The position numbers and the translations under genes were made by a program. This document shows, piece by piece, positions 1 through 5,046 of a stretch of 5,046 nt of DNA. The notes beneath the pieces are model-generated. The model did not search any database, was not told the origin of the DNA, and was given only the letters and a program-made list of their open reading frames with translations. Within the stretch, counting starts at the first letter, position 1. Each line of letters begins with the position of its first letter. Source of the stretch: Rhodoferax sp. (GTDB taxonomy: Bacteria; Pseudomonadota; Gammaproteobacteria; Burkholderiales; Burkholderiaceae); NCBI GenBank assembly GCA_028292075.1, contig JAQGNA010000331.1:1-5046 (forward strand), given 5' to 3'.

Positions 1-215
1 AGCGCGCCCATTGCCGTGACGATCAGGATGTGCCAGATCGACACGCCGAGCGACACGCCGGCCAGGTCTTCGGCCGAGGCATGGCCGGCCATCGCCACAT
101 CGACCACGTTCATGCCGACGGTGGCCAACTGCCCCACCAGAATGGGCCAGGCCAGTTTCCAGAGCGCGGCGATTTCAAGGTGGACGAGCGGGGAACGGAG
201 GCGCTGCAGAGGCAT
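1..215 (-). CDS. MATE family efflux transporter, N-terminal fragment
   Basis: Inner-membrane multidrug/toxin extrusion (MATE/NorM type) transporter that would export cationic drugs or metabolites using an ion gradient. Only the first 71 residues are inside the window; the rest runs off the left edge. The visible part has a short basic, amphipathic N-terminus, then TM1 (about residues 17-37, with the motif LAWPILVGQLATVGMNVVD), a short AGHAS loop and the start of TM2 (SLGVSIWHILIVTAMGA). The WPxxxGQ...D.xMAGH pattern is typical of the first MATE repeat. ATG at 215 is the first ordinary start codon in a frame that stays open well upstream; no clear Shine-Dalgarno precedes it, so the start is less certain than the family. 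The 156 bp between it and the small gene upstream (216-371) hold no convincing gene, promoter or terminator, so it may or may not belong to the same transcript. The substrate cannot be told from this fragment. Confidence 0.82.
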   Translation of the reverse strand, partial: MPLQRLRSPLVHLEIAALWKLAWPILVGQLATVGMNVVDVAMAGHASAEDLAGVSLGVSIWHILIVTAMGA

Positions 216-371
216 CGGAAGCAGGGAGGCGATAAGGACGAGGGAACGGAAAAACCGAGCGATCGGTTCGAGGTCGCGCAGAGGGCGATACGGAAGGTGA
301 GGACGCGCTACCCGAAGGCCAGGGCGGCGCGGAACCGCACTGTAAGCGATCGGCCGGCGCGGGTGGCGCGC

Positions 372-548
372 TCAGTCGGGCGGCGGCAGCTTCTTCAGCG
401 TGGCCCGCAGCGCGGCCTTTTCGGCCTGGCGTTGGCCGGATGCCGACTTGCGGTGGGCGCCGGCCTTGCGCTGTACCGCCGCCGCCACCAGCGGGTTGCG
501 CGGCTTGGGGGCGGTCAGCTTCAGCTTGAACTTGCGGGCAGAACTCAT
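372..548 (-). CDS. Small basic conserved hypothetical protein (58 aa)
   Basis: A 58-residue, lysine/arginine-rich protein of unknown function. It begins MSSARKFKLKLTAPKPRNPL and ends KKLPPPD. The alternating basic/hydrophobic start (KFKLKL), the PKPRNPLVAAA stretch and the RKAGAHRK segment followed by a basic, probably helical tail suggest a soluble nucleic-acid- or ribosome-associated protein, but this is inference from composition only. I recall similarly sized unannotated proteins with a KPRNPL...RAGAH core in Burkholderiales, without any assigned role. Its ATG lies 22 bp after the stop of the EamA gene on the same strand, so it is probably the last gene of that operon. No strong Shine-Dalgarno is visible. 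Codon use (GC-rich third positions) fits a real gene. It has no signal peptide, no cysteine and no membrane segment. Confidence 0.72.
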   Translation of the reverse strand: MSSARKFKLKLTAPKPRNPLVAAAVQRKAGAHRKSASGQRQAEKAALRATLKKLPPPD

Positions 549-570
549 GTGGCGGAAAAGGCTTGGGGGC

Positions 571-1479
571 TCACTTGCCGAACTTGACCAGGCCGGTAGA
601 GAGAGCCGTGCCGCACACGATGATCAGGCCGCAGCCCACCATCCACGGCGTGAGGCTTTCGCCAAGGAACACCGCCCCGTAGAACACCGCGAACACCGGC
701 ACGGCGAAGGTCACCGTCAGGGCCTTGGCGGGCCCGACGTTGGCGATCAGCCGGAAGAACAGCACATAGGCCACGCCGGTGCACACCACGCCGACCACCA
801 GCACCGCGAGCCAGGCCGACCAGCCCGGTGTCTGAGCGGGCCAGAACCAGAGCGCCGGCAGCGCCAGACCGATGGTCGCGCCGATCTGGCTGCCGGTGGC
901 CGTGACCAGCGGCGGAATGCCGGTCAGGTAGCGCTTGGTGAAGCTGGCCGCAATGCCGTAGCACAGGCAGGCGGTCAGGCAGGCCATGACGGCCCAGCCG
1001 GACGAGGCGCCGCTGGCGTCGGCCTTGAAGCTGGCCTTGTTCCACGCCAGCAGCGCCACGCCCAGAAAGCCGATGGCCAGGCCGAGCGCCCGCGAGGCGC
1101 TGGGACGGTCGCGCAGCCAGAGCCAGGCGATCACCGCGCCGAACAGGGGCACCGTGGCGTTCAGGATCGACGACAGGCCGGTGGTAATGGAAAGCAGCGC
1201 AAACGAAAAGCAGGCGAACGGAATGCCGGAATTGAACACCCCGACCAGCAGCACCGGCTTCCAGTGGCGGGCCAGTTCGGGCATCTGTCCACGCATCCAC
1301 AGCAGCGGAATGAGCGCGACCGATGCGATGGCGACCCGCACGGCGGCCGTCGGCAGTGCGCCGAATTCCACTGCCGCGGTTCGCATGAAGAGGAATGAGG
1401 CGCCCCAGATGGCGGCCAGCAGCACGAAGTCAACGACCCATGACTTGGGCAGCGCTGGTTTTTCGAGTACCGCGCTCAT
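571..1479 (-). CDS. EamA/DMT-superfamily transporter (10 TM)
   Basis: A 302-residue integral inner-membrane protein of the drug/metabolite transporter superfamily (EamA family), usual full length for the family. Two EamA repeats of five helices are visible, roughly residues 14-145 and 160-297. The first helix carries the family-typical LLAAIWGASFLFMR motif. The first repeat ends with the SILNATVPLFGAVIAWLWLRD segment's conserved P and WLWLRD; the second ends with the matching TFAVPVFAVFYGAVFLGE, where the E sits before the last helix. Such proteins export amino acids, purines or other small metabolites; the substrate here cannot be deduced. The ATG at 1477-1479 overlaps the ogt stop codon as ATGA, so translation is probably coupled to ogt and the transporter is made with the alkylation-repair proteins. 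A weak purine stretch (GAAAG) lies about 13 nt upstream. The long upstream extension of this frame runs antisense-like through ogt in another frame and is not real. Confidence 0.93.
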   Translation of the reverse strand: MSAVLEKPALPKSWVVDFVLLAAIWGASFLFMRTAAVEFGALPTAAVRVAIASVALIPLLWMRGQMPELARHWKPVLLVGVFNSGIPFACFSFALLSITTGLSSILNATVPLFGAVIAWLWLRDRPSASRALGLAIGFLGVALLAWNKASFKADASGASSGWAVMACLTACLCYGIAASFTKRYLTGIPPLVTATGSQIGATIGLALPALWFWPAQTPGWSAWLAVLVVGVVCTGVAYVLFFRLIANVGPAKALTVTFAVPVFAVFYGAVFLGESLTPWMVGCGLIIVCGTALSTGLVKFGK

Positions 1480-2003
1480 GCCCAGAGGCTTTCGCTGCTG
1501 GCCAGGGCCTTTTCCAGTCGCAGCAGCGTGGCCTTGCGCTCCAGGCCACCGGCATAGCCGGTCAGACTGCCGTCCGCGCCGACGACCCGGTGGCAAGGCA
1601 CGACGATGCTGACCGGATTGCGGCCGACCGCGGTGCCCACGGCGCGCACGGCGTTCGGCAGGCCGATCCGCTCGCTGAGACCGCGATAGCTCAGCGTGCC
1701 GCCGCGCGGAATGGCCAGCAGGGCCTGCCAGACAGCCTGCTGGAAAGGCGTGCCACCGTGCAGGTCGAGTGGCAGATCGAAGGGCTCGTCCGCGCCGTCG
1801 AAATAGGCACGCAGCGCGGCGGCGGCGTGGTCCAGTACGGCATGCTGGCCAGCCTGGGGCCAGCGGGCGGCCACAGCTTCGGCCGGTTGGTGCCGCTGGC
1901 CATCGAACCACAGGCCGCAAAGCCCGCGGTCGGATGCGGCGGCGACGATGGGGCCGAGCGGGCTTTCGAATCGCCGTTGCACGGTGGAGGGATGGAAGTT
2001 CAT
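1476..2003 (-). CDS. ogt: Methylated-DNA--protein-cysteine S-methyltransferase (Ogt)
   Basis: A 175-residue suicide repair enzyme that moves the methyl group from O6-methylguanine (and O4-methylthymine) in DNA to its own cysteine. An N-terminal ribonuclease-like domain (about residues 8-80, starting RFESPLGPIVAAAS) precedes the C-terminal methyltransferase domain. The latter has the family landmarks: TPFQQAVWQALLAIPRGGTLSY (T85 to Y106), the arginine finger in AVRAVG (R120), the asparagine hinge GRNP (N129), the active-site motif VPCHRV with acceptor C137, and GYAGGLERK. Nothing is missing, so it should be active. The ATG at 2001-2003 overlaps the stop of the Ada/AlkA gene as ATGA, and its own stop overlaps the next gene in the same way. 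An AAAGG about 10 nt upstream of the ATG may serve as a weak ribosome binding site. Together with the preceding gene it supplies the methyltransferase activity that E. coli Ada carries in its own C-terminus. Confidence 0.96.
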   Translation of the reverse strand: MNFHPSTVQRRFESPLGPIVAAASDRGLCGLWFDGQRHQPAEAVAARWPQAGQHAVLDHAAAALRAYFDGADEPFDLPLDLHGGTPFQQAVWQALLAIPRGGTLSYRGLSERIGLPNAVRAVGTAVGRNPVSIVVPCHRVVGADGSLTGYAGGLERKATLLRLEKALASSESLWA

Positions 2004-3577
2004 GTGGGTTCTGCCTTTGGGGAAAGAGGGTCGTCGTTTGGCACCGTGGCGCGTCCGGTCGCTGGTAATTCGGCCCAGGCACGCAGCACGGCATAACTGC
2101 GCCATGGACGCCACGCCTGCGATGCCGCCTCGGCCGCGCGGGCCGGTTGGCGCTCGCCCTGCACGCCCAGGGCCTTGTGCAGGGCGACGTCGCCGGCGGG
2201 GAAGGCGTCGGGCCAGCGCAGGGCGCGCATCGCCACGTACTGCGCGGTCCAGTCGCCGATGCCGGGCAGCGTCTTGAGCGTTTCGATGGTGGCGGCCACG
2301 TCGGCACCCGCGTGCAGGCGGAGCCGGCCGTCGTGCATGGCCTGGGCCAGCGCCACGATGGCGGCCTGGCGCTGGCGCACGATGCCGAGCTGCCCTAGCG
2401 CCTCGCCGGCAGCGGCGCCCAGCGTGGCAATGGCGGCCGGCGTGGGGAACAGCCGCGACAGTTCGGACCAGGGGGTTTCGATGGGTGTGCCGAGGCGGTC
2501 CACCAGCCGCTGGGCCAGCGTGCGTGCGGCCGCCACCGTGATTTGCTGGCCGAGCACGGCGCGCACGGCCAGCTCGAAGCCGTCCACCGTGCCGGGTACG
2601 CGCAGGCCGGCGCCTTCGGGGAAGCGATGCCCCAGCACCTCGTGGATGGCGCCAGGATCGGCGTCGAGATCGAGCAAGGCGCGCACGCGGCGGATGACCT
2701 GGGGCAAGGCGGCCTGCAGCGATTCGCTGGTGGACAGCAGCGCCTGGTGGCGCACCGTGTCGAACTCGACGCGCAGCCAGCCTTCCGCGCGCACGCCCTG
2801 GTTCAGCACGGCCAGTGTGCGTCCCAGGGCTGGCGGTGCCCCTTCGTCGGCCACCCACTCGACCTGCGCCACGCGGCGTTTGCGAAAGAAGGCCAGCATC
2901 GCCGCGACGTCGTAGGGCGGCCTGTAGCCCAGGCGCACGGCGCGCCCGGTGCTCACGGCTGCGGAAGAAGCAACGCCGCCTTCACGCCGCAGTTGCGACG
3001 GATTCAGCCGGTAGTGGGCCACGAACGCGGCATTGAAACGCCGCACGCTGGCGAAGCCGCTGCTCGCTGCGACGAGCGGCATGGCGAGGTGGGTGTCGGC
3101 CAGCAACTGCTTGGCGGTGAGCAGGCGCCGCGTCTGCAGGTACTGCAGCGGCGAGATGCCGAACTGCGCCTCGAAGATGCGGCGCAGGTGGCGGCCGCTG
3201 ATGCCCATGCGGACGGCCAGCGCTTCGGCCGAGGCCGGCGCGTCCGGCCAGGCGTCGGGTTCATCGAGCAGCCGCGCGGCCTGCTGCGCCAGGATGGCGG
3301 ACGCATCCTGGATCGACCAGGCCTGCGTCTGCGGTGCCAGCTCGGGCCGGCAGCGCAGGCAGGGTCTGAAGCCCGCGCCTTCGGCTTGCGCCGCATGGTC
3401 GAAGAACCGGCAGTTCTCGCGCTTGGGCGTGCGCACGCTGCACACCGGGCGGCAATAGATGCCGGTGCTGGTGACGGCCGTGAAGAAGCGGCCGTCGAAG
3501 CGGGCGTCGCGCGTCTTGAGCGCGAGGTAGCACGCGTCCTCGTGGGCGGCGTCGACGGGTGGCGGGAAGGCTGGCAT
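2000..3577 (-). CDS. alkA: Fused Ada-type methyl sensor / AraC regulator / AlkA DNA-3-methyladenine glycosylase II
   Basis: A 525-residue cytoplasmic protein with three parts. Residues 10-82 form an Ada metal-binding domain with C42, C46, C73 and C76 spaced as the zinc ligands C38, C42, C69 and C72 of E. coli Ada; C42 would accept methyl groups from DNA phosphotriesters. Residues 88-200 are an AraC-type DNA-binding domain with two helix-turn-helix units (RMGISGRHLRRIFEAQFGIS and AASSGFASVRRFNAAF). Residues 212-325 resemble the AlkA N-terminal domain and 335-505 the HhH-GPD glycosylase domain, with LPGIGDWTA at 437-445 and catalytic D463, equivalent to AlkA D238. It should excise 3-methyladenine and related alkylated bases and also act as a methylation-activated transcription factor. 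ATG at 3575-3577 is chosen because the Ada domain begins directly after it and a -10-like element lies only 6 nt upstream. The C-terminal tail after about 505 is unstructured. It heads the operon with ogt, with which it overlaps by 4 bp. Confidence 0.95.
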   Translation of the reverse strand: MPAFPPPVDAAHEDACYLALKTRDARFDGRFFTAVTSTGIYCRPVCSVRTPKRENCRFFDHAAQAEGAGFRPCLRCRPELAPQTQAWSIQDASAILAQQAARLLDEPDAWPDAPASAEALAVRMGISGRHLRRIFEAQFGISPLQYLQTRRLLTAKQLLADTHLAMPLVAASSGFASVRRFNAAFVAHYRLNPSQLRREGGVASSAAVSTGRAVRLGYRPPYDVAAMLAFFRKRRVAQVEWVADEGAPPALGRTLAVLNQGVRAEGWLRVEFDTVRHQALLSTSESLQAALPQVIRRVRALLDLDADPGAIHEVLGHRFPEGAGLRVPGTVDGFELAVRAVLGQQITVAAARTLAQRLVDRLGTPIETPWSELSRLFPTPAAIATLGAAAGEALGQLGIVRQRQAAIVALAQAMHDGRLRLHAGADVAATIETLKTLPGIGDWTAQYVAMRALRWPDAFPAGDVALHKALGVQGERQPARAAEAASQAWRPWRSYAVLRAWAELPATGRATVPNDDPLSPKAEPT

Positions 3578-3583
3578 GTTGGA

Positions 3584-3589
3584 ATGATA
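3584..3589 (-). promoter_or_regulatory. Candidate -10 element of the ada/alkA-ogt operon
   Basis: On the minus strand the hexamer TATCAT lies 6 nt before the ATG of the Ada/AlkA gene. No Shine-Dalgarno sequence is present in the 20 nt before the ATG, and no good -35 hexamer is seen 16-18 bp upstream of TATCAT. A start of transcription at or next to the ATG would give a leaderless message. The poor -35 would suit a promoter that depends on an activator, such as methylated Ada-type protein acting on its own gene, but that is inference. I found no match to the E. coli Ada box. Confidence 0.4.
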
Positions 3590-3611
3590 CGCGGCGGGCG
3601 ACGGTCGCTTG

Positions 3612-3647
3612 GCCGTTTCCGGACATGTGGCTGCGGCCGGAATCGGC
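3612..3647. promoter_or_regulatory. Inverted repeat, candidate shared operator
   Basis: Arms GCCGTTTCCGG (3612-3622) and CCGGAATCGGC (3637-3647) pair at 10 of 11 positions across a 14-nt spacer. The repeat is centred near 3629.5, close to the midpoint (3625) between the two divergent start codons. With the proposed promoters, the arms fall over the -35 region on both sides, the usual place for an operator or activator site. It could also form a hairpin in RNA, but no T-run follows, so a terminator is unlikely. The binding protein is unknown; the Ada-type regulator encoded next to it is the simplest candidate. Confidence 0.4.
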
Positions 3648-3657
3648 TTTTCAATGC

Positions 3658-3666
3658 TGCGAAAAT
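3658..3666 (+). promoter_or_regulatory. Candidate extended -10 element of kdoO
   Basis: TGC followed by GAAAAT forms an extended -10-like element whose hexamer (3661-3666) ends 6 nt before the ATG of kdoO. No Shine-Dalgarno is visible and no good -35 is present, as expected for an extended -10 promoter. The spacing implies a leaderless or almost leaderless transcript. The arrangement mirrors that of the divergent gene on the other strand. Mapping of the 5' end is lacking, so this rests on pattern alone. Confidence 0.4.
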
Positions 3667-3672
3667 GCCGGC

Positions 3673-4560
3673 ATGAAGAACCCCATTGTCGAAGTGCCCG
3701 CGACCCGATGGAGCGGTCAGCGTCCCGACGCCGCACTGACCGCCGCGCTCGAGGGCGGCGGTGTGCTGTACTTTCCCGGGCTCCGATTCTCGCTTTCGGA
3801 CGCCGAAGCCGCGCTGCTGCGCCCCGACCTGCGTGACCCCAAGTCACGCAACATCAGCCAGCCGCCGGGCCAGGGAGACACGGTGAAAGGCGCCGTGGGT
3901 TCCGAAGCCGAGCTGGCCACGCTGGCCGGCATGATGCGGCGCTACCGCGAGCAGGCGGTCGGCCTGGTGGGCGACCTGTTTCCCGGTTACAGCCAGCATT
4001 TGCGGCTCGAGCCCACCAGCTACCGCCCGACCGAAGTCGAGTCGCGCCAGCAGTCGTGGCGCGCCGACGACAAGCGCCTGCATGTGGACGCGTTCCCGTC
4101 GCGGCCGAACCGGGGCGAACGCATCCTGCGCGTGTTCTCCAACCTCAATCCGGCTGGTGTGCCGCGGCTGTGGCGGGTGGGCGAGCCCTTCGAGGCGATG
4201 GCGGCGCGGTTCATGCCCTGCGTCAAGCCTTACCGTGCCTGGCAGGCGTCCCTGTTGCAAAAGGCGCGCGTGACCAAGTCGCTTCGCAGCGAATACGACC
4301 ACATGATGTTGCAGCTGCACGACCTGATGAAGCAGGACGCGGGCTACCAGCGCGATGCCGACCAGCTGGAGATGCCCTTTGCCGCGGGCAGCAGCTGGGT
4401 CTGTTTTTCAGACCAGACGCTGCATGCCGTCTACAGCGGCCAGTTCATGATGGAGCAGACCTTCTTCATGGCACCCCGCTACCAGAATCATCCGGAGCGC
4501 AGTCCCCTCGGCATCCTGTCGCGGCTGGCCGGGCGGCCACTCGCGGGGGCGCCGCTGTGA
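3673..4560 (+). CDS. kdoO: Kdo 3-hydroxylase, Fe(II)/2-oxoglutarate-dependent dioxygenase
   Basis: A 295-residue enzyme of the Kdo hydroxylase family, known from Burkholderia and Yersinia, which adds a hydroxyl at C3 of the outer Kdo residue of lipopolysaccharide to give Ko (D-glycero-D-talo-oct-2-ulosonic acid). That step acts on Kdo-lipid A, probably at the cytoplasmic face of the inner membrane. Family features seen are DPKSRNIS (55-62), the RLEPTSYRPTEVE segment (111-123), the metal-binding motif LHVDAFPSRP with H137 and D139 followed by GERILRVFSNLNP, and the distal histidine H251 in SDQTLHAVYSGQ. These make a complete HxD...H iron triad. No signal peptide or membrane segment is visible. 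The ATG at 3673 is chosen because the family-like sequence starts here and a -10-like element ends 6 nt upstream; an in-frame extension back to 3559 would overlap the divergent gene. It is transcribed away from the alkylation-repair operon. Expected effect: a more acid-stable inner core in the outer membrane. Confidence 0.92.
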   Translation: MKNPIVEVPATRWSGQRPDAALTAALEGGGVLYFPGLRFSLSDAEAALLRPDLRDPKSRNISQPPGQGDTVKGAVGSEAELATLAGMMRRYREQAVGLVGDLFPGYSQHLRLEPTSYRPTEVESRQQSWRADDKRLHVDAFPSRPNRGERILRVFSNLNPAGVPRLWRVGEPFEAMAARFMPCVKPYRAWQASLLQKARVTKSLRSEYDHMMLQLHDLMKQDAGYQRDADQLEMPFAAGSSWVCFSDQTLHAVYSGQFMMEQTFFMAPRYQNHPERSPLGILSRLAGRPLAGAPL

Positions 4561-4576
4561 GAGAACTGCCCAAGCG

Positions 4577-4873
4577 TTGTGCGGCCGCTGCAGGCGCAGT
4601 GCGCACCAGGAGCGACTGTCCAACAGAACCGCGGGCAGCACCACCTACAAGTTGAACAGCACGGTGAACAAAATCATGTTCAATTCCCGGGGACAGACCG
4701 ATATTCCGAGCGCGGCCGAAGGCATATTCGTCGCGAGTTACGTGCCCAGTGCGGCGTTGATGAGCAGTTACGGGGTCAACATCTGCGTCGACCGGTTGGG
4801 GCGGAGTCGCTCCGTGGCTACAGCGGTGACAAGCAGCGCCGCCACTGGCGCTCTGAACTGCGGTACCTACTGA
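4577..4873 (+). pseudogene. C-terminal remnant of a type IV minor pilin / FimT-GspH-like pseudopilin
   Basis: The open frame here ends with a stretch (about codon 21 onward, from 4637) that resembles the C-terminal half of FimT/FimU/GspH-type minor pilins: a KIMFNSRGQTD strand, a GVNICVDRLGRSRSV motif, and a last cysteine in LNCGTY that could pair with the one in NIC. The leader peptide and hydrophobic N-terminal helix that every pilin needs (KGFTLIE-like) are absent, and I do not find them in the other frames between the kdoO stop and 4637. The only start upstream is a TTG at 4577 without a ribosome binding site. It is therefore probably a decayed or truncated gene. The stretch is visibly poorer in GC than its neighbours, which suggests transfer or relaxed constraint. 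The assignment to pilins is by motif memory and is moderate; it could instead be an unrelated small ORF. Confidence 0.45.
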
Positions 4874-4890
4874 GCAACGGGCACCGTGGC

Positions 4891-4902
4891 CAGGGGCCCC
4901 TG
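4891..4902. repeat. Perfect 12-bp palindrome between convergent genes
   Basis: CAGGGGCCCCTG is a perfect palindrome in the 46-bp gap between the pilin remnant and the convergent malQ end. As RNA it could only form a short stem with a tight loop, and no T-run follows on either strand, so a role as a bidirectional terminator is possible but weakly supported. Confidence 0.3.
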
Positions 4903-4919
4903 ACAGCTTGTAGCCCCGA

Positions 4920-5046
4920 TCAAGCCCGCCGGTACAACCGCGCCCAGTGCGCCAGCCGTGACGCGTGCTCGGGCAGCACTTCGTCCCAGCTGAAACGCCA
5001 TTCCCAAAAGCCATCACCCACACCGGGCAGGTTCATGCGGTGGCTG
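4920..5046 (-). CDS. malQ: 4-alpha-glucanotransferase (amylomaltase), C-terminal fragment
   Basis: The last 41 residues of a GH77 4-alpha-glucanotransferase, which transfers alpha-1,4-glucan segments between maltodextrins in the cytoplasm during glycogen or maltose metabolism. The fragment contains RMNLPGVGDGFWEWRFSW, the conserved C-terminal block in which RMN.PG....W.WR is characteristic of MalQ, followed by the usual final helix ending LAHWARLYRRA. The stop codon is at 4920-4922. The catalytic residues lie upstream of the window's right edge and cannot be checked. The gene converges on the pilin remnant and kdoO and does not appear to be linked in function with either. In many proteobacteria malQ sits in a glycogen gene cluster, which would then lie beyond the right edge. 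Confidence 0.88.
   Translation of the reverse strand, partial: SHRMNLPGVGDGFWEWRFSWDEVLPEHASRLAHWARLYRRA

Noticed and set aside
216..371. Possible N-terminal extension of the MATE gene through the gap
   Set aside because: The frame stays open upstream, but it has no ordinary start codon there and its translation lacks transporter features; ATG at 215 fits the family start.
400..1398. Long plus-strand open frame (332 codons) opposite the EamA gene
   Set aside because: Its product is low-complexity, rich in R, H, Q, G and E, with no domain, and lies antisense to a clear 10-TM transporter. Long antisense frames are normal in GC-rich DNA.
2004..2858. N-terminal extension of the ogt frame (285 codons)
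   Set aside because: The extension is arginine/alanine-rich, overlaps the glycosylase gene in another frame, and the Ogt family begins right at the ATG at 2003.
2543..3676. Long plus-strand open frame (377 codons) opposite the Ada/AlkA gene
   Set aside because: It is antisense to a gene with intact zinc and HhH-GPD motifs; its translation shows no recognisable fold and a composition typical of antisense frames.
3673..4560. Reading the Fe(II)/2-oxoglutarate enzyme next to the Ada-type gene as AlkB
   Set aside because: AlkB is a tempting call beside ada, but the iron motif context (LHVDAFPSRP, then RILRVFSNLNP) is that of Kdo hydroxylases, and the AlkB RxNxTxR motif after the distal histidine is not present.
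4579..4606. Possible terminator hairpin after kdoO (GTGCG/CGCAC outer stem, CTGC-AGGC-GCAG inner stem)
   Set aside because: The two stems are separated by an asymmetric internal loop and no T-run follows; in GC-rich DNA this is likely chance.
1..5046. Search for CRISPR arrays, tRNAs, rRNA, insertion-sequence ends and tandem repeats
   Set aside because: No regularly spaced repeats, cloverleaf genes, transposase fragments or terminal inverted repeats with target duplications were seen by eye.

Overview
The window is GC-rich, densely packed bacterial chromosomal DNA. The gene set (a fused Ada-type regulator and 3-methyladenine glycosylase, Ogt, an EamA exporter, a Kdo 3-hydroxylase, a MATE transporter and MalQ), together with a small basic protein of a type I recall from this group, suggests a betaproteobacterium of the order Burkholderiales, perhaps Comamonadaceae. 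That placement is inference from gene content and base composition; no rRNA or other marker is present.

Left part (1-3577), all on the minus strand and transcribed right to left: the Ada/AlkA fusion (2000-3577), ogt (1476-2003), an EamA/DMT-family transporter (571-1479), a 58-residue basic protein (372-548), and, after a 156-bp gap, the N-terminus of a MATE-family transporter that runs off the left edge (1-215). The first three genes are joined by two identical 4-bp ATGA stop/start overlaps, and the fourth starts 22 bp after the third ends. They form one tightly coupled operon: a methylation-sensing regulator/glycosylase, a direct-reversal methyltransferase and a membrane exporter.

Middle (3578-3672): a 95-bp divergent intergenic region. 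It holds an 11-bp-arm inverted repeat (10 of 11 pairs) near its centre. On each side there is a -10-like hexamer exactly 6 nt from the start codon, with no Shine-Dalgarno sequence, so both divergent transcripts may be leaderless and may share one operator.

Right part: kdoO (3673-4560, plus strand), an Fe(II)/2-oxoglutarate enzyme that hydroxylates the Kdo sugar of lipopolysaccharide. It is followed by a less GC-rich stretch carrying what looks like the C-terminal remnant of a type IV minor pilin/pseudopilin (about 4577-4873), a short palindrome, and the convergent 3' end of malQ (4920-5046, minus strand).

I see no CRISPR array, tRNA, rRNA, insertion sequence or clearly new multi-gene system. 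The most noteworthy points are the symmetric divergent control region, the exporter coupled to alkylation repair, and the pilin remnant.
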